Part shown: piece after piece, positions 9,433-20,589 of the stretch | Numbering within the stretch: position 1 is the stretch's first letter | How the letters are laid out: each line of letters begins with the position of its first letter | Assembly (NCBI GenBank): GCA_028583605.1 | Contig: CM053328.1 | Coordinates: 2,948,326 to 3,012,325 of the forward strand | From: Dastarcus helophoroides | Taxonomy: Eukaryota > Arthropoda > Insecta > Coleoptera > Bothrideridae | Direction of reading: 5' to 3' | DNA: 64,000 nt | Notes under the pieces: generated by a model | Told to the model about the DNA's origin: nothing | The model's database searches: none | Seen by the model: the letters and a program-made list of their open reading frames with translations, nothing else | Translations under genes and position numbers: made by a program

Positions 9433-12400
9433 CAGGCACGTAGCCAGGGGGGGGGTGTCCAAGGGGTCCGGACCCTCCCCGAAATGAATATTCCCCAAAA
9501 AATTTACGATGATACGAATTGAAATATCAGTAGAAAAACGGCTGATTGTATATTTAAGCATGTAAATAATTTTCGAAATTGCCAACTATTGAGCTTTTGA
9601 TAAGCAAAATAGCCATGTAGACATTTTAATAAAAATTGGCAATGAGCTCAAGCCTTCCCAATACATGCACCAACCCTTTTACAATTTAATATTGACACTT
9701 AGCAGTAGGGTACGTTCAGTAATTTCAATTTTTTATTATCTCAAATTTCGACATTCTTGACATATGCATGCATGGAGTAGAATTTTCGAGAAAAAAGTCG
9801 AAATTTTGAGTTTAAAGTCGACAATTTTACAAAAGCATAGGAAGGCATTGATTAAAAAAAATTATATTTAGAAATTTCGACATTTTACAAAAGCGTAAAA
9901 AGGACACTGATTATTAAAAAAAATGTTTAGGGATTTCGACTTTTTTGTCAAAAATTCGGTTTTTTTAAACTTCCATTTTTTTCTCGAAATTTCGGCTTTA
10001 AACTCGAAATTTCGACTTAACACTCGAAATTTCGACTTTTCTTTCTGAAATTCGACTTTTTTCTTGACATTTCTACTTTCTTCTTAAAATTCCGAGACTA
10101 ATGTCGAAATTTCGACTTTAATATCGACATTTTTTTCGAATAAGTCAAAATTTCTACACTATGATCAAATTAGGCAGATGACAGTTGCGTCCCCCCACTC
10201 CTCTTTCCCAACAATCTTAACAGTTTGTAGTAGGGTGCGTCCAATTATTGCTATTTTTAGTTAGCAAATGTTGATCTTTTTTTTTAGAAATTTCGAGATG
10301 AAAGTTGAAAATTCGAGAAAAAAATCGAAACTTCGTGATTAAGATGAAAATTTCGAAAAAAAAGTCGGAATTTGAAAAAAAAAAGTCGAAATTTCGAGAA
10401 AAAGATAGAAATTTCTAGAAAAAAGTCGAAGTTTGAGAAAAACGTAAGTCGAAATTCCGACAAAAAAGTTGAATATTGAGAAAAAAGTCGAAATTTCTAG
10501 AAAAATACCAGACATTTTGAGTTTAAAGCCGAAATTTCGAGAAAAATGTCGAAATTTCGATATTAAGGTTAAAATTTCGAGAAAAAAGTCGATATTTGAC
10601 AAAAAAGTTTAAAATTGAGAAAAAAAAAAACGAAATTTCGAGAAAAAAGTCGAACTTTTCAAATTAAGGCCGAAATTTCGAGAAAAAAGTTGAAATTTGA
10701 AAATAACGTCGAAATTTCGAAATATTTCGAGCAAAAATTCGAAATTTAAGAATAACGTCGAAATTTCGAGAAAAAAGTAGAAATTTCGAAATGTTTCAAG
10801 CAAAAAGACGAAATTTCGAGAAAAAAAGTCGAAATTTTGATATTAAGGTTAAAATTTCGAGAAAAAAGTCGATATTTAAGAAAAAAGTCTAAAATTGAGA
10901 AAAAAAAAACGAAATTTCGAGAAGAAAGTCAAACTTTGCAAAAAAATCGAAATTTTGATAAAGAAAGGTCGAAATTTCGTTAAAAAAAGGTCAAAATTTT
11001 GAGTATAAAGTCGAAATTTTGAGAGAAATGTCGAAATTTCTATATTAAAGTCAAAATTTTGAGAAAAAAGTCGATATTTGAGAAAAAAGTCGAAAATTGA
11101 GAAAAAAAACGAAATTTCGAGAAAAAAGTCGAACTTTTCAGGTGAAGGTCGAAATTTCGAAAAAACAGTCGAAATTTCGAGAAAAAGTCGAATTTTCTAG
11201 GAAAAAAGTCGAAGTTTGAGAAAAACGTAAGTCGAAATTCCGAGAAAAAAGTAGAAATTTGAGAAAAAAGTAGAAATTTGAGAAAAAAGTCGAAATTTCT
11301 AGAAAAATAGTCGACATTTTGAGTTTAAAGTCTAAATTTCGAGAAAAATGTCGAAATTTCGATATTAAGGTTAAAATTTCGAGAAAAAAGTCGATATTTG
11401 AGAAAAAAGTCTAAAATTCAGAAAAAAAAACGAAATTTCGAGAAAAAAGTCGAACTTTTCAGATTAAGGCCGAAATTTCGAAAAAAAAGTTATAATTTGA
11501 AAATAACGTCGAAATTTCGAAATATTTCGAGCAAAAATTCTAAATTTAAGAATAACGTCGAAATTTCGAGAAAAAAGTAGAAATTTCAAAATGTTTCGAG
11601 CAAAAAGACGAAATTTCGAGAAAAAAAGTCGAAATTTTGATATTAAGGTTAAAATTTCGAGAAAAAAGTCGATATTTGAGAAAAAAGTCTAAAATTGAGA
11701 AGAAAAAAACGAAATTTCGAGAAAAAAGTCGAACTTTGCAAAAAAAATCGAAATTTTGATAAAGAAAGGTCGAAATTTCGATAAAAAAAGGTCAAAATTT
11801 TGAGTATAAAGTCGAAATTTTGAGAGAAATGTCGAAATTTCTATATTAAAGTCAAAATTTTGAGAAAAAGGTCGATATTTGAGAAAAAAGTCGAAATTTC
11901 GATAAAAAAAGGTCGAAATTTTGAGTATAAAATCGAAATTCTGATATTAAGGCCAAAATTTCGAGAAAGAAGTCGAAATTTGAGAAAAAAAAAACGAAAT
12001 TTCGAGAAAAAGGCAAAGTTTCGAGAAAAAAATCAAATTTTGAGAAAAAAGTCAAAATTTCAAAAAGAAAGTCGAAATTTTGAGAAATAAACTTGAAATT
12101 TAAGAAAAAAATCTAAATTTCGAGAAAAAAGTCGAAATTTCGAGCTTAAAATCGAAATTTGAGAAAAAAAAGTTGAAATTTCTTAAAATGACATTTTTTT
12201 AATCGATGTCTTTCCTACGCCTTTGTAACATTTCGAAAAAGTGGAAATTTCCAGAAAAAAGTCAAAATTTCCAAAAAGAGTCGAAATTTTGAGAAAAAAG
12301 TTTAAATTTGAGAAAAAAAGTCGAAGTTTGAGAAAAAAGTCGAAATTTCTAAACACAACATTTTTTTTAAATCGATGTCCTTTCTACGCCTTTGTAAGAT

Positions 12401-12884
12401 TTTTAATTTAAAAATTGAAATTTCAACTTTTTTTTAGAAATTTCGACTTCAAACACCAAATTTGGATGTTTTTTTTTCGAAATTTTCACATTAAAACTGA
12501 ATTTTGACTTTAATCTCGGGATTTAAAGAAGAAAAAGTCAACATTCCGTGATAATTTTTTTTCAAATTGATGTTCTTTCTACTCTCTTGTAATTTTTACT
12601 TCAAAAAAAAAGTCGATTCTTGATCGGTGATAAGTTAAATACGTAAACTCAAAATAGATATTAGGAAATTTTTCTTTGGTTTTACGTTTTTATTTGTCAA
12701 ATTTATATAATGTTAAGGTCACTAGATTTTATTCTTCACTTTTACTAATTAACAAAATGAAAAAAATAAAATAAAATAAAAGAAACGAATACGTAAAAGT
12801 AATTGATGTATGTTCTTATATTTTCTGAAGAGTGGGGGGGGGGAGTTGGACCCCCCCCGAACGAAAATCCTGGCTACGTGCCTG
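9433..12884. mobile_element. hAT-like non-autonomous DNA transposon, 3.45 kb
   Basis: Both ends carry the same 16 bases in inverted orientation: CAGGCACGTAGCCAGG at 9433-9448 and its reverse complement at 12869-12884. An 8-bp duplication CACGGGGT flanks the element, and a related locus at 36580-38047 shows the site without it. The CAG-start ends and 8-bp duplication fit the hAT superfamily. No transposase is visible: the interior is mostly TCGAAATTTCGA satellite. The spacer with AAAGCGTA lies in forward orientation near the left end (about 9830, 9887) and inverted near the right end (about 12195, 12376, 12557), so much of the element could fold back on itself. G-runs sit next to the left end and C-runs next to the right end. 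An open frame crossing 12803-13189 is a chance fusion of transposon end and flank. Confidence 0.85.
9960..12400. repeat. TCGAAATTTCGAGAAAAAA satellite inside the hAT-like element
   Basis: After a short pyrimidine-rich stretch (9960-10140) the satellite runs in purine-rich orientation on + to about 12400. Larger blocks recur: the sequence around 10440-10980 is repeated at about 11210-11780 (period near 780 bp), including two AAAAACGTAAGTCG landmarks. All open frames here (10339-10602 and 10609-10803 minus, 11398-11580 and 11860-12090 plus, 11852-12055 minus) are translated satellite. Confidence 0.85.
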
Positions 12885-14155
12885 CACGGGGTTCCTCGTC
12901 GTCCGGAGCCCGAGGGGGTTGTATCTGTAGACTGTACCTGTCATCGAGACTACAAGTTTGCGACAATTACCAGATCTCTCAAGTGGGCAAGTTATTGAAC
13001 CAAATGAGCGCAAAGTTAAGTAAACATGTCTGCCAACAACGACGCTTTTTAATATCGTTGGCCACTATGGAAACTTTATCGGTCGCGTATGTACATATTC
13101 CGAGTAAACAAGACGATTTGTTTAAGATCTTACCTGTAAAAGAAGATAAGGATATCCGCCCTGGCGCTGTCTACTTCGGTGAACGTTAACTTCGAATGAC
13201 GTGACCAAACTTCGAAGGCTTTGGATATCAGAACTCGTATTTTGTAAGTATCCAAGTCTCTCAAGTTTTTCGTCCTTAAACTGCAACAGAGAGAGGTGCA
13301 TTAGTGATTTAATTCCAAGCATTAGTGATTCAATGCCAAGCATTAGTAATTCAATGCCAAGCATTAGTAATTCAATGCCAAGCATTAGTGATTCAGTTCC
13401 AAGTATATTGAGATGTAAATGGACAAATAAAGTGACGAGAAATAGGCAAATGACGACGGTCAAATTTTAAAGCTGAATATGACGAGATTATTGGGTGCGA
13501 ATTTAAAAGTTGTTTAAAATTAAATTCTTAGTATATAAAGTTGAACATTTATAATATAAACAATGATCTTGTAAATATTTAAAATATAAAAATGAAGTGC
13601 GCCACATTAACTGTGCGCCACATTCTTCGTAAAATCCCATGGTGTTTGGTGAAGTAATTTTTAGGTTTAATCCACTCGCAAGTTTTGACAAACGTGCTTT
13701 CATTCAAATGCCCTATTTATTGGTCGAGATCTCGGTTGGAAGTTATTTCTGTTTTGATTTTCGAATACAGAGCTTAGAATTGCGGTCTACACCGAATTAT
13801 CCTTAATTATAGCAATGGGGGTGAGACACAGAGTCCTTAATAAGCAATATATCCTAATCGCGCCAACTTAAATTGAATCAACAGATTTCAATAGAAGACC
13901 ACTCGCTTCTGAATGAAGTCTGATTTACAAAGAGAATAATTTACAATTATTACCTAATTAAAATGATAACGAATATAACGTCTTTAACTAGAGTAAATGG
14001 GTAAAGAGTGGAAAATAATCAATAAGTTTTTGACTTTTTTGTTTTCGTTAAAAATTCAAAAAATTTCGATTCAAAAATCGTTAATAAAAACACGACTGCG
14101 ACTTGGTCTTATAGCTTTCACTTCAATTTTTGACTTCTTCCTGATATTTCAACTT
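12885..14155 (+). repeat. Dispersed repeat family AB, copy 1, right part
   Basis: Nearly identical to 36778-38047, beginning at the target duplication and fading out around TTTTGACTTCTTCC. It includes a 21-bp minisatellite (13298-13402). A frame shared with the other copy stays open for roughly 60 codons (to 13189 here, 36878-37084 there) and encodes a peptide beginning MSAKLSKHVCQQ. No domain is recognised, and the non-coding parts are equally conserved. I treat the whole as a dispersed repeat of unknown class rather than a gene. Confidence 0.8.
13298..13402 (+). repeat. 21-bp minisatellite, five copies
   Basis: Five consecutive 21-bp units of the form GCATTAGTGATTCAATGCCA plus one base, beginning at 13298, 13319, 13340, 13361 and 13382. 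Because 21 is a multiple of three, frames stay open on both strands and give a seven-residue peptide repeat. The same five-unit array exists at 37193-37297. Confidence 0.9.
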
Positions 14156-14890
14156 AAAACGTGAGCTTTTTGATTTAAACTCAAAACTCTTAAACTCAAC
14201 GTATCTGTATTTTACTTCAAAAACTGCTGATTTCAGCCATAATTCCCAATTCAGTCTCGAAATTCATCGAAATTTCTACTTAACTAGCAAAATATCTACT
14301 AACATTATCCTATTTATGATTTTGGTCATTTTAAACAAGATTGAAAAAAGTCAAAATTTTGAAAATCGCTCGATATTGTAGGTATAAAAAAATTCGAATT
14401 CTAACTCGAAATTTTAAGTAAAAGTTCGATATTTCGATTAAAATTTGAAACTTTGAACGGATAAGTCAGGAAAATCGGCAGATATCGAGTTGCAGAAGAA
14501 AGTTCGTCTTAAACTGTGAACAGTGCAGAATATTTTGAAAAGAAATGTGTACACGTGTTGCAGATGGCTATCATTCAAGATATTTTCTGACAATGATAAA
14601 TCATTACATACAAACGGTTGGAATTTCGTGAATCTATGAGGGGAGCAAGTAATGGCATCGAATTTTTTTTTACCAAGCTCTGTTAATGGACGAATCATCT
14701 TTCTTCGTGGAAGCAACAACCCTCAAATAGTTCGTTATTGGTCTTAGGAAAATATACACTTTAGTAATTCCTTCATGTACACACGTAAAATATTGAAAAA
14801 TAATCACAATTTTCGAAACAATATCGAAATTTTAAAAGAAAACGTAAATTACAAAAATTGGAAAATTGACGTTTTTAAGAGTTGGGGGCT
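14156..14890. other. Mixed-composition spacer, no supported gene
   Basis: This stretch is less repetitive than its surroundings. A 93-codon minus-strand frame (14438-14719) has mixed residues but no domain or start context that I recognise. Without splice or transcript evidence I do not call it a gene. Confidence 0.35.
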
Positions 14891-15017
14891 CTATCTCTGA
14901 AGATGATAGCTTGGCTATCGAAACGCGTTAGCCAATAACCTTTGTTGTGTTTTTTAATCTTTCTTGGTTTCAGGGGACAAGATCTGTATTTCAATTTTTG
15001 AAGATAACCAAGGAACA
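14891..15017 (+). mobile_element. Foldback-MITE half copy with hammerhead-like centre
   Basis: Contains core CTGAAGA (14897-14903), an extra T, stem GATAGC / GCTATC around loop TTG (14905-14919), GAAA (14920-14923) and CGCG (14924-14927), then the family's TTGTTGTG and CAGGGGACAAG arm. Compared with the 46546 copy, the stem has T-A where that copy has C-G, a change on both sides. Stem I does not pair well here (AGCC in place of AGAG). Confidence 0.65.
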
Positions 15018-15249
15018 AGAAAAAAAGGGTCGAGATTTTAAAAAAGTACAATATCTGAAAAACGACGAACATTTTTCAATAATTTACAAAAATTTAAATT
15101 TGCAAAAAAGGCCGAAAGTGAATATTTCAAAATGTGTTAAATAATAGTGCAAATTCGCTAAAAGTTGAAACTTTAAAAAATGTTAATATTTTGCAAGCAA
15201 AAAAAAATTCACAAAAATTTGAAACAAATCAGTTTTCATTAAAAAATAT

Positions 15250-15480
15250 GGAACGGACTGGTCCTTGGTTATCTTCAAAAATTGAAATACAGAACTTGTC
15301 CCCTGAAACCCAGAAAGATTAAAAAACACAACAAAGGTTGCTCTAACGCGTTTCGATACCCTAGCTATCATCTTCAGAGAGATACTGGATGTATCTCTCT
15401 CAAGATGACAGCTTAGCTGTCCAAACGCGTTAGAGCAACGTTCTTTCTTGGTTTCAGGGGACAAGTTCTGTATTTCAATT
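15250..15480. mobile_element. Foldback-MITE, palindromic copy
   Basis: The left part (from GGACTGGTCCTTGG) is the reverse complement of the family's right arm; the right part (ending GTTCTGTATTTCAATT) is the forward arm. Two hammerhead-like centres stand head to head around a short GATACTGGATGTATC joint: the minus-strand one (15341-15381) has an intact first core, the plus-strand one (about 15387-15430) has CTCAAGA and CAAA and is broken. Confidence 0.75.
15341..15381 (-). ncRNA. Hammerhead-like motif in foldback-MITE, minus strand
   Basis: On the minus strand: CTCT (15381-15378), CTGAAGA (15377-15371), one extra T, stem GATAGC and GGTATC with one mismatch, GAAA (15354-15351), CGCG (15350-15347), TT, and AGAG (15344-15341). 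Order and spacing match a type I hammerhead except for the extra base between the first core and stem II. Activity is uncertain. Confidence 0.35.
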
Positions 15481-15499
15481 CAGAGAGATACTCAAAATT

Positions 15500-16117
15500 A
15501 GGTTTTGAAAAAGTTAATAACTAAATCAAAATTTTTGGAAAAATTCAAAATTTTGGAAAATTCAAAACTTTGAAAAATGTCGTTTTCATAGGCAGTTAAA
15601 ATTTTCCAAAAAGTTAAGATTTTCAAAACATTTTCAAAAAAATTTAACAAGTTGGAAAAAATACGAGATTTTCAAAACAATTCAAAATTTTTAAGGGGGA
15701 ATTTTGAAAAAAAAATAGCCTGAAAGTATAAAAATAGTCAAAATTGTGAATAAAGATTGAAATTTAAAAGAAAATTGTAGAAATTTCAATCAGTTATCAA
15801 ATTTTTGAATAGTCTATACTAAATAACAGGTAAAATTATCAGAAAAATCAATATGCCCAAACAAAGGCGAAATTTCAAAAAGTAACATGTTTCGAAAGTC
15901 AAAATTTTGAATAATTAAAAGTTTTAAAAAAGTGAATACTTTAAACAAAATACTTTTTAAGAATTTTTTTATAATACATTAGAATTTTGGACAATGTGGC
16001 AATTTAAAAAAAATCAAAATTGTGAAAAAAATTGTCGACATTTAAAAAAAAGTACAAATTGGCTAAAAATTACCAAACTTTTAGAAAAATGTGACATTTT
16101 TGAAAATCGATGGTGAT
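15500..16117. other. AT-rich low-complexity spacer
   Basis: Degenerate AAAATTTTGAAAAA words without a fixed period. No gene or recognised element was seen. Confidence 0.45.
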
Positions 16118-16252
16118 TCTTGGTTATCTTCAAAAATTGAAGTACAAATCTTCTTCCTTGAAAATGATAGCTTGGCTATCGAAACGCGCTAAAGCAACTT
16201 TTGTTGTGTTTTTTACTCTTTCTTGGTTTCAGGGGACAAGATTTCTATTTCG
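16118..16252 (+). mobile_element. Foldback-MITE, internally deleted palindrome
   Basis: Starts with the reversed arm (TTGGTTATCTTCAAAAATTG), then jumps into the centre (GATAGC TTG GCTATC GAAA CGCG) and continues through the forward arm. The first hammerhead core reads TTGAAAA, so it is degraded, but the stem II helix is kept. Confidence 0.65.
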
Positions 16253-16644
16253 GTTTTTCAAAATGGTCAAAAAATGCAAAAAAAAGTCGAAATTTTCTTT
16301 AAAAAAATCGAAAGTTTGCACAAGATACAAAATTTTGGAAATTGGAATTTCGACAAAACTAAATTCTTTAAAAAATTGAAATTTTGTAAATGTGAAAATT
16401 TTGAGTAATTAAAATTTTCAAAAAAAAGTCAAATAGCTTTTAAAAAAGTTAAAATTTATAATTGGAAATTCCTCAAATTAAAATTTTTAAAAAAATTGTC
16501 GACATTTTTAGAAAACATCCAAGTTTGGCTAAAAATTACCAAATTTTCCGAAATATTAGAAATTTTGCAAAGTGGTCAAAAAATTCAAAAAAAATCAAAA
16601 TGACTAGAAAATTTGACTTTTTTTCTAACATCTAATTTTTTTTT

Positions 16645-17250
16645 TCATGGTAAACCCTTATTGATCGGAAATATTATGTTTTTTTCAATTTATTTAACCA
16701 AGAGCGTGTAAGTTCGACCCACAAGTGTAGTTCAATGCCGGAAGGGGTATTAGCCCTCGGAGTAGTTGTTTCTTGTGGATCGGGCTTCAAATATTTAAAT
16801 TTTTAACACAGTAAATTGATGATGAAACGTCTATTCATGTTAAAATGTCTTTATTTTTCTTTTTTATATTTTAAATTTTTTTTATTTTTAAGTATTTCTT
16901 CCTCATTGTTCCCTTTCAATGTTATGCACTGCTGACGAGCTCAAATGAGAGCGAAACATCGATGTCCAGTGCTACAACTTTTTTATGTATTTTATATTTT
17001 CCTAATTTATCAAAAAAACATTTTTTTTTCCGTATCTAATTTTTGGTCTCCTATTATTCATTATTTCTATTCTATGTAAAATAAACTAACCTCTTAATTT
17101 TTGAACTGTCATGAAGTGACGTTTTCAATAAATTTAAATATCACGTACTCGCATTTTAAAAACTGTTTAGAAAATTGTCAACAAACCATAAAAATTTAAA
17201 TATTTCCAAACTGGGCCGAAGAAATGTTAAATAAATTGAAAAAAACATCT
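16645..17250. mobile_element. Palindromic ribozyme-bearing element, possibly Penelope-like
   Basis: A perfect 23-bp inverted repeat (16676-16698 against 17226-17248) bounds a body of about 530 bp. The left end carries about 30 further bases (CATGGTAAACCCTTATTG and on) that the right end lacks; the same asymmetry is seen at 33045-33245. The right third (16985-17250) occurs as reverse complement at 38058-38368. A complete hammerhead ribozyme lies at 16926-16972. Inverted terminal repeats, a one-sided short extension and a hammerhead are traits described for Penelope-like elements, but there is no coding region here, so the class is inferred. Confidence 0.6.
16926..16972 (+). ncRNA. Hammerhead ribozyme, canonical minimal type I
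   Basis: All parts are in order: stem I strand GCACTG (16926-16931), core CTGACGA (16932-16938), stem II GCTC / GAGC around loop AAATGA (16939-16952), core GAAA (16953-16956), short stem III CATCGATG (16957-16964), cleavage dinucleotide TC (16965-16966), and stem I return CAGTGC (16967-16972). Stem I is a perfect 6 bp and could extend past an internal loop through GTT / AAC. Stem II begins with the expected G-C pair. The short stem III is typical of hammerheads found in Penelope-like elements, which tend to act as dimers or with helper contacts. Predicted self-cleavage is after position 16966. The sequence match is complete; activity is not tested. Confidence 0.78.
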
Positions 17251-17259
17251 AGTTTTTTG

Positions 17260-18477
17260 TCGCGACATTTTGACCAATTTATAAAAATGTCCTAAAATTT
17301 CGAATTTTTTTAAAAAGTGGGCTTTTTTCCAAAAGTTAGACATTTGTCAAAATTTCGACTTTTCCTAGAAATTTCAACTTTTTCTCAACATTTCAATTTT
17401 TTCCAAACTTTCAAAGAAAATCACAATTTTCATAAAAAAATCGAAAGTTTGCAAAAAATGCAAAATTTTGAAAATTGGTGAAATTTTGGAATTCGAAAAT
17501 TCGTAATACTTAAAAATTTGCAAATGTCATAGTTTTGAATAATTAAAATTTTCAAAAAAAGTCAAATAGTTTTCAAAAGAGTCAAAATTTTTGATTGGAA
17601 ATTTGTATAACAAATTAAAATTTTGATATTTTAAGTCCAAATGTAATTAAAATTGACCAAATTTTCAAAAAATTAAAAAACAATTCAAATAAAGTCGAAA
17701 TTCAAAAAAGTCGAAATTCAAAAAAAGTCGAAATTCAAAAGGTCAAAATTTGAAGAAGAGTCAAAATTTTGTCAAATAAATCGAAAGTTAGGCAAAAAAT
17801 GCAAAATTTTCAAAACTCGTAAATTGAAAATTTATAAATGTCAAAATTTTGAACGATTAAAATTTTCCAAAAAAAATCAAATAGTGTTTTAAAAATTCAA
17901 AATTTTCGATTAGAAATTTTTATAACCAATCAAAATTTTGAAAAAAGTCGCAACCAATTGTCCAATTTTGATTAAAAGTTACCAAATTTTCAGAAAAATT
18001 CAAAATTTTGCAAAATGATCAAGAAATTTAAAAAAAGTCGAAATTTTGCAAAATGATCAAAAAATTTAAAAAAAGTCGAAATTTCGAAGAAAATCGGAAT
18101 TTTCTCCATAAAATCAAAAGTTTGCAAAAAATGCACAATTTGGAAAATTGGTGAAAAAAAAAATTAATTTGCAAAAAGGTTGAAAATTTGGAAATGAACA
18201 ATTTTTGAATAACTAAAAATAAAAAAGTCATAAATTTTGATTGGAAATTTTTATAACAAATTAAAATTTTGAAAAATGGGCAACTTTTTAGAAAAAGTTG
18301 AAATTATGAAAGAAATTATCATTTTAGAAATCCAAACTTGGCTGGAAAATACCAAATTTTTCAAAAAATCCGAAATTTTGAAAAACGATAAAAAAATTCA
18401 AAATAAGTTGAGATTTCAAAGTCAAAAAAACGTAAAATTCTGATAATTGGTGAAATTTTGGAAAAACCTTATTTTCA
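17260..18477. repeat. Low-complexity flank shared with 38380-39180
   Basis: The part 17950-18260 aligns with about 38395-38680, sharing landmarks such as TTTTGCAAAATGATCAA and GGAAATGAACAATTTTTGAA. It leads into the GAA tract in both loci. No gene was seen. Confidence 0.6.
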
Positions 18478-19390
18478 ATGGAAGAAGAAGACGAAGAGTA
18501 AGAAGAAGGATGACAAGAAGAGAAGAAGAAGAAGACGAATAAGAAGGAAGGAAGAAGAGAAGAAGAAGAAGAAGAAGAAGAATGAAGAGAAGAAGAAACA
18601 GAAGAAGAAGAAGAAGAAAAGAAGAAGAAGAAGAAGAAGAAGAAGAAGAGAAGAAGAAGAAGAAGAAGAAGATAAGAGAGAAGAAGAAGAAGAAGAAGAA
18701 GAAGAAGAAGACAGAAGAAGAATGGAAGAAGAAGAAGAAGAAGAAGAAGAAGAAGAAGAAGAAGAAAAGAAGAAGAAGAAGAAGGCAGAAGAAGAGAGAA
18801 GAAGAAGAAAAGAAGAAAGAAGGAAGAAGAAGAAGAAGAAGAAAAGACAGAAGACAGAAGAAGAAGAAGAAAATGAAGAAGAAGACGAAGAAGAAGAAGA
18901 AGAAGAAGAACGAAGAAGAAGAAGAAGAAGAAGAACGAAGAAGAAGAAGAAGAACAGAAGAAGAAGAAGAAGAAGGAGAGAAGAAGAATGAAGAAGAAGA
19001 AGAAGAAGAAGAAGAAGAGTAGAAGAAGAAGAGAAGAAGGAAGAAGAAGAAGAAAGAAAAAAAGAAAAAAAAAGAGAAGAAAGAAGAAGAAGAAGAAGAA
19101 GAAAAAAAAAGAAGAAGAAGAAGAAAGAAGAAGAAAAGAAAAGAAAAGAAGAAAAAAGAAAAAAAGAAAAAGAAAGAAAAGAAAAGAAGAAGAAGAAGAA
19201 AAAAGAAAAAGAAGAAGAAAAGAAAAAGAAGAAGAAAAAAAGAAGAAAAAAGAAAAGAAGAAAAAAAGAAAAAGAGAAAAGAAGAAAAGAAGAAAAGAAG
19301 AAGAAGGAAAAGAAGAAAGAAGGAAAAAAGAAGAAAGAAAAGAAGAAGAGAAAAAAAGAAGGGGAAAAAGAAGAAAAGAAAAAAAAAGGG
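18478..19390 (+). repeat. Imperfect GAA/GA microsatellite
   Basis: About 910 bases of GAA triplets mixed with GGAA, GACGAA, AATGAA, CAGAAG and A-run interruptions; the right half (about 19060-19390) decays to GAAAA-type purine runs. Nearly all purines on +. Very long open frames on both strands (Glu/Lys/Arg or Phe/Leu/Ser runs) are a by-product. It sits in the position matching the pure tract at 39188-39943. Confidence 0.93.
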
Positions 19391-20589
19391 GAAATTGTCA
19401 AAAAAAATAAAATTTTTCAAATGAAAGTCGAATTTTTTCGAAAACAGTTCAATTTTTAAAAACTAAAATAAAAAATAACGAAAGCAATCAAAGCATTCAT
19501 TTGGTGGTAATAAAAATTCAACCCCCTAGAAGGGTAAAAGTAATTAAGTTGAAGAATAAAGTATTTTAAAAGTTTTTTTATAATATAAAAAGTTAGGCTT
19601 TCAAAAACTACAAATTTTTGAATTGAATTGGAATTTGAACAAAGGTTCATATTTTCAATAACAAAAAACTGAAATTTTCCAAAAAAGTCGAATTTTTGGA
19701 AAAAAAGTCAAACTTTTGAAATTCTATTAAGGAATGTACGAAATCAAGGACTAAACACCTACTGGGTCGATATTAAAATTTTAAGCCCCTAAGAGGGCGA
19801 AAAAGCGTATTAAACTGAATATACAGTATTTCAATTTTTTTTCGATAATCAAAAAAATTGGCGTTTTCCAAACACAATTTTGGTGTTCCTACAGAACGAA
19901 ATTCTTAAAAGTAAAAATTTTTCAAAAAAAAAGTCGAAAATTCCGAGAATGCTAAAATTTTGAAAAACGGTAAAATTAGGAAAATTGGAATTTTTAAAAA
20001 AGATCGGATTTTTAGAACGAATTGAAATTTCAAAAAAGGGTCCAAATTTACAAACAAAAAACATAAATTTTCAAAAAAACCCAAATTGTCAAACAAAGTC
20101 AAATTTTCTCTAATAAAAGCCGAATTTTTCAAACTAAAAGTTCAAACTCCTTAAAACTCTAAATAAAGGAATGTATACCCGAAGCAATTACACAAAGCAT
20201 TTACTTGTGTCGATATTTAAAAATTCAAGCCCCTAGAAGGGTGAAAAAGTGTATTAAGTTGAAAATAAAGTATTTTAAAAGTTTTTTAATAATATAAAAA
20301 ACTAGGCTTTCCAGAACTGCAATTTTTGAAATGAATTGGAAATTTGAACAAAGGTTCAAGATTTTCAACAAAAAAACTAAAATTTGTCCAAACAAAAGTC
20401 AAATTTTTTTCCCGGAAAAGTGAAACTTTTGAAATTCCTATTACAAAATATACGAAATCAAGGACTAAACAATCCTACTGCGATTGATATTTAAAATTTC
20501 AAGTCCCTATAGCGGGTTGAAAAGCGCATTTAAATTGAATAATACAATAATTTCAATGTTTCATACGCATAATCTAAAAAATTGCGTTT
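19391..20589. repeat. Dimeric array family F, partial
   Basis: Two alternating subunits recur: one with GGACTAAACACCTACTGGG and a CCCCTAAGAGGG block, the other with a CGAAAGCAATTACAAAGCAT-like block and CCCCTAGAAGGG. The first marker occurs at about 19749 and 20463, a period near 714 bp. The same family makes up 39944-42490. The array runs into the assembly gap. Confidence 0.8.

Noticed and set aside
12803..13189. 128-codon frame that looked like a gene
   Set aside because: It runs from inside the hAT-like element, through its terminal repeat and the target duplication, into the flanking repeat; the uninterrupted relative has only the last part.
18422..19420. Open frames of 140-332 codons on both strands, rich in Phe/Leu/Ser or Glu/Lys/Arg
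   Set aside because: They are translations of the GAA/TTC purine tract. Triplet repeats stay open in every frame lacking a stop, so length says nothing about coding.
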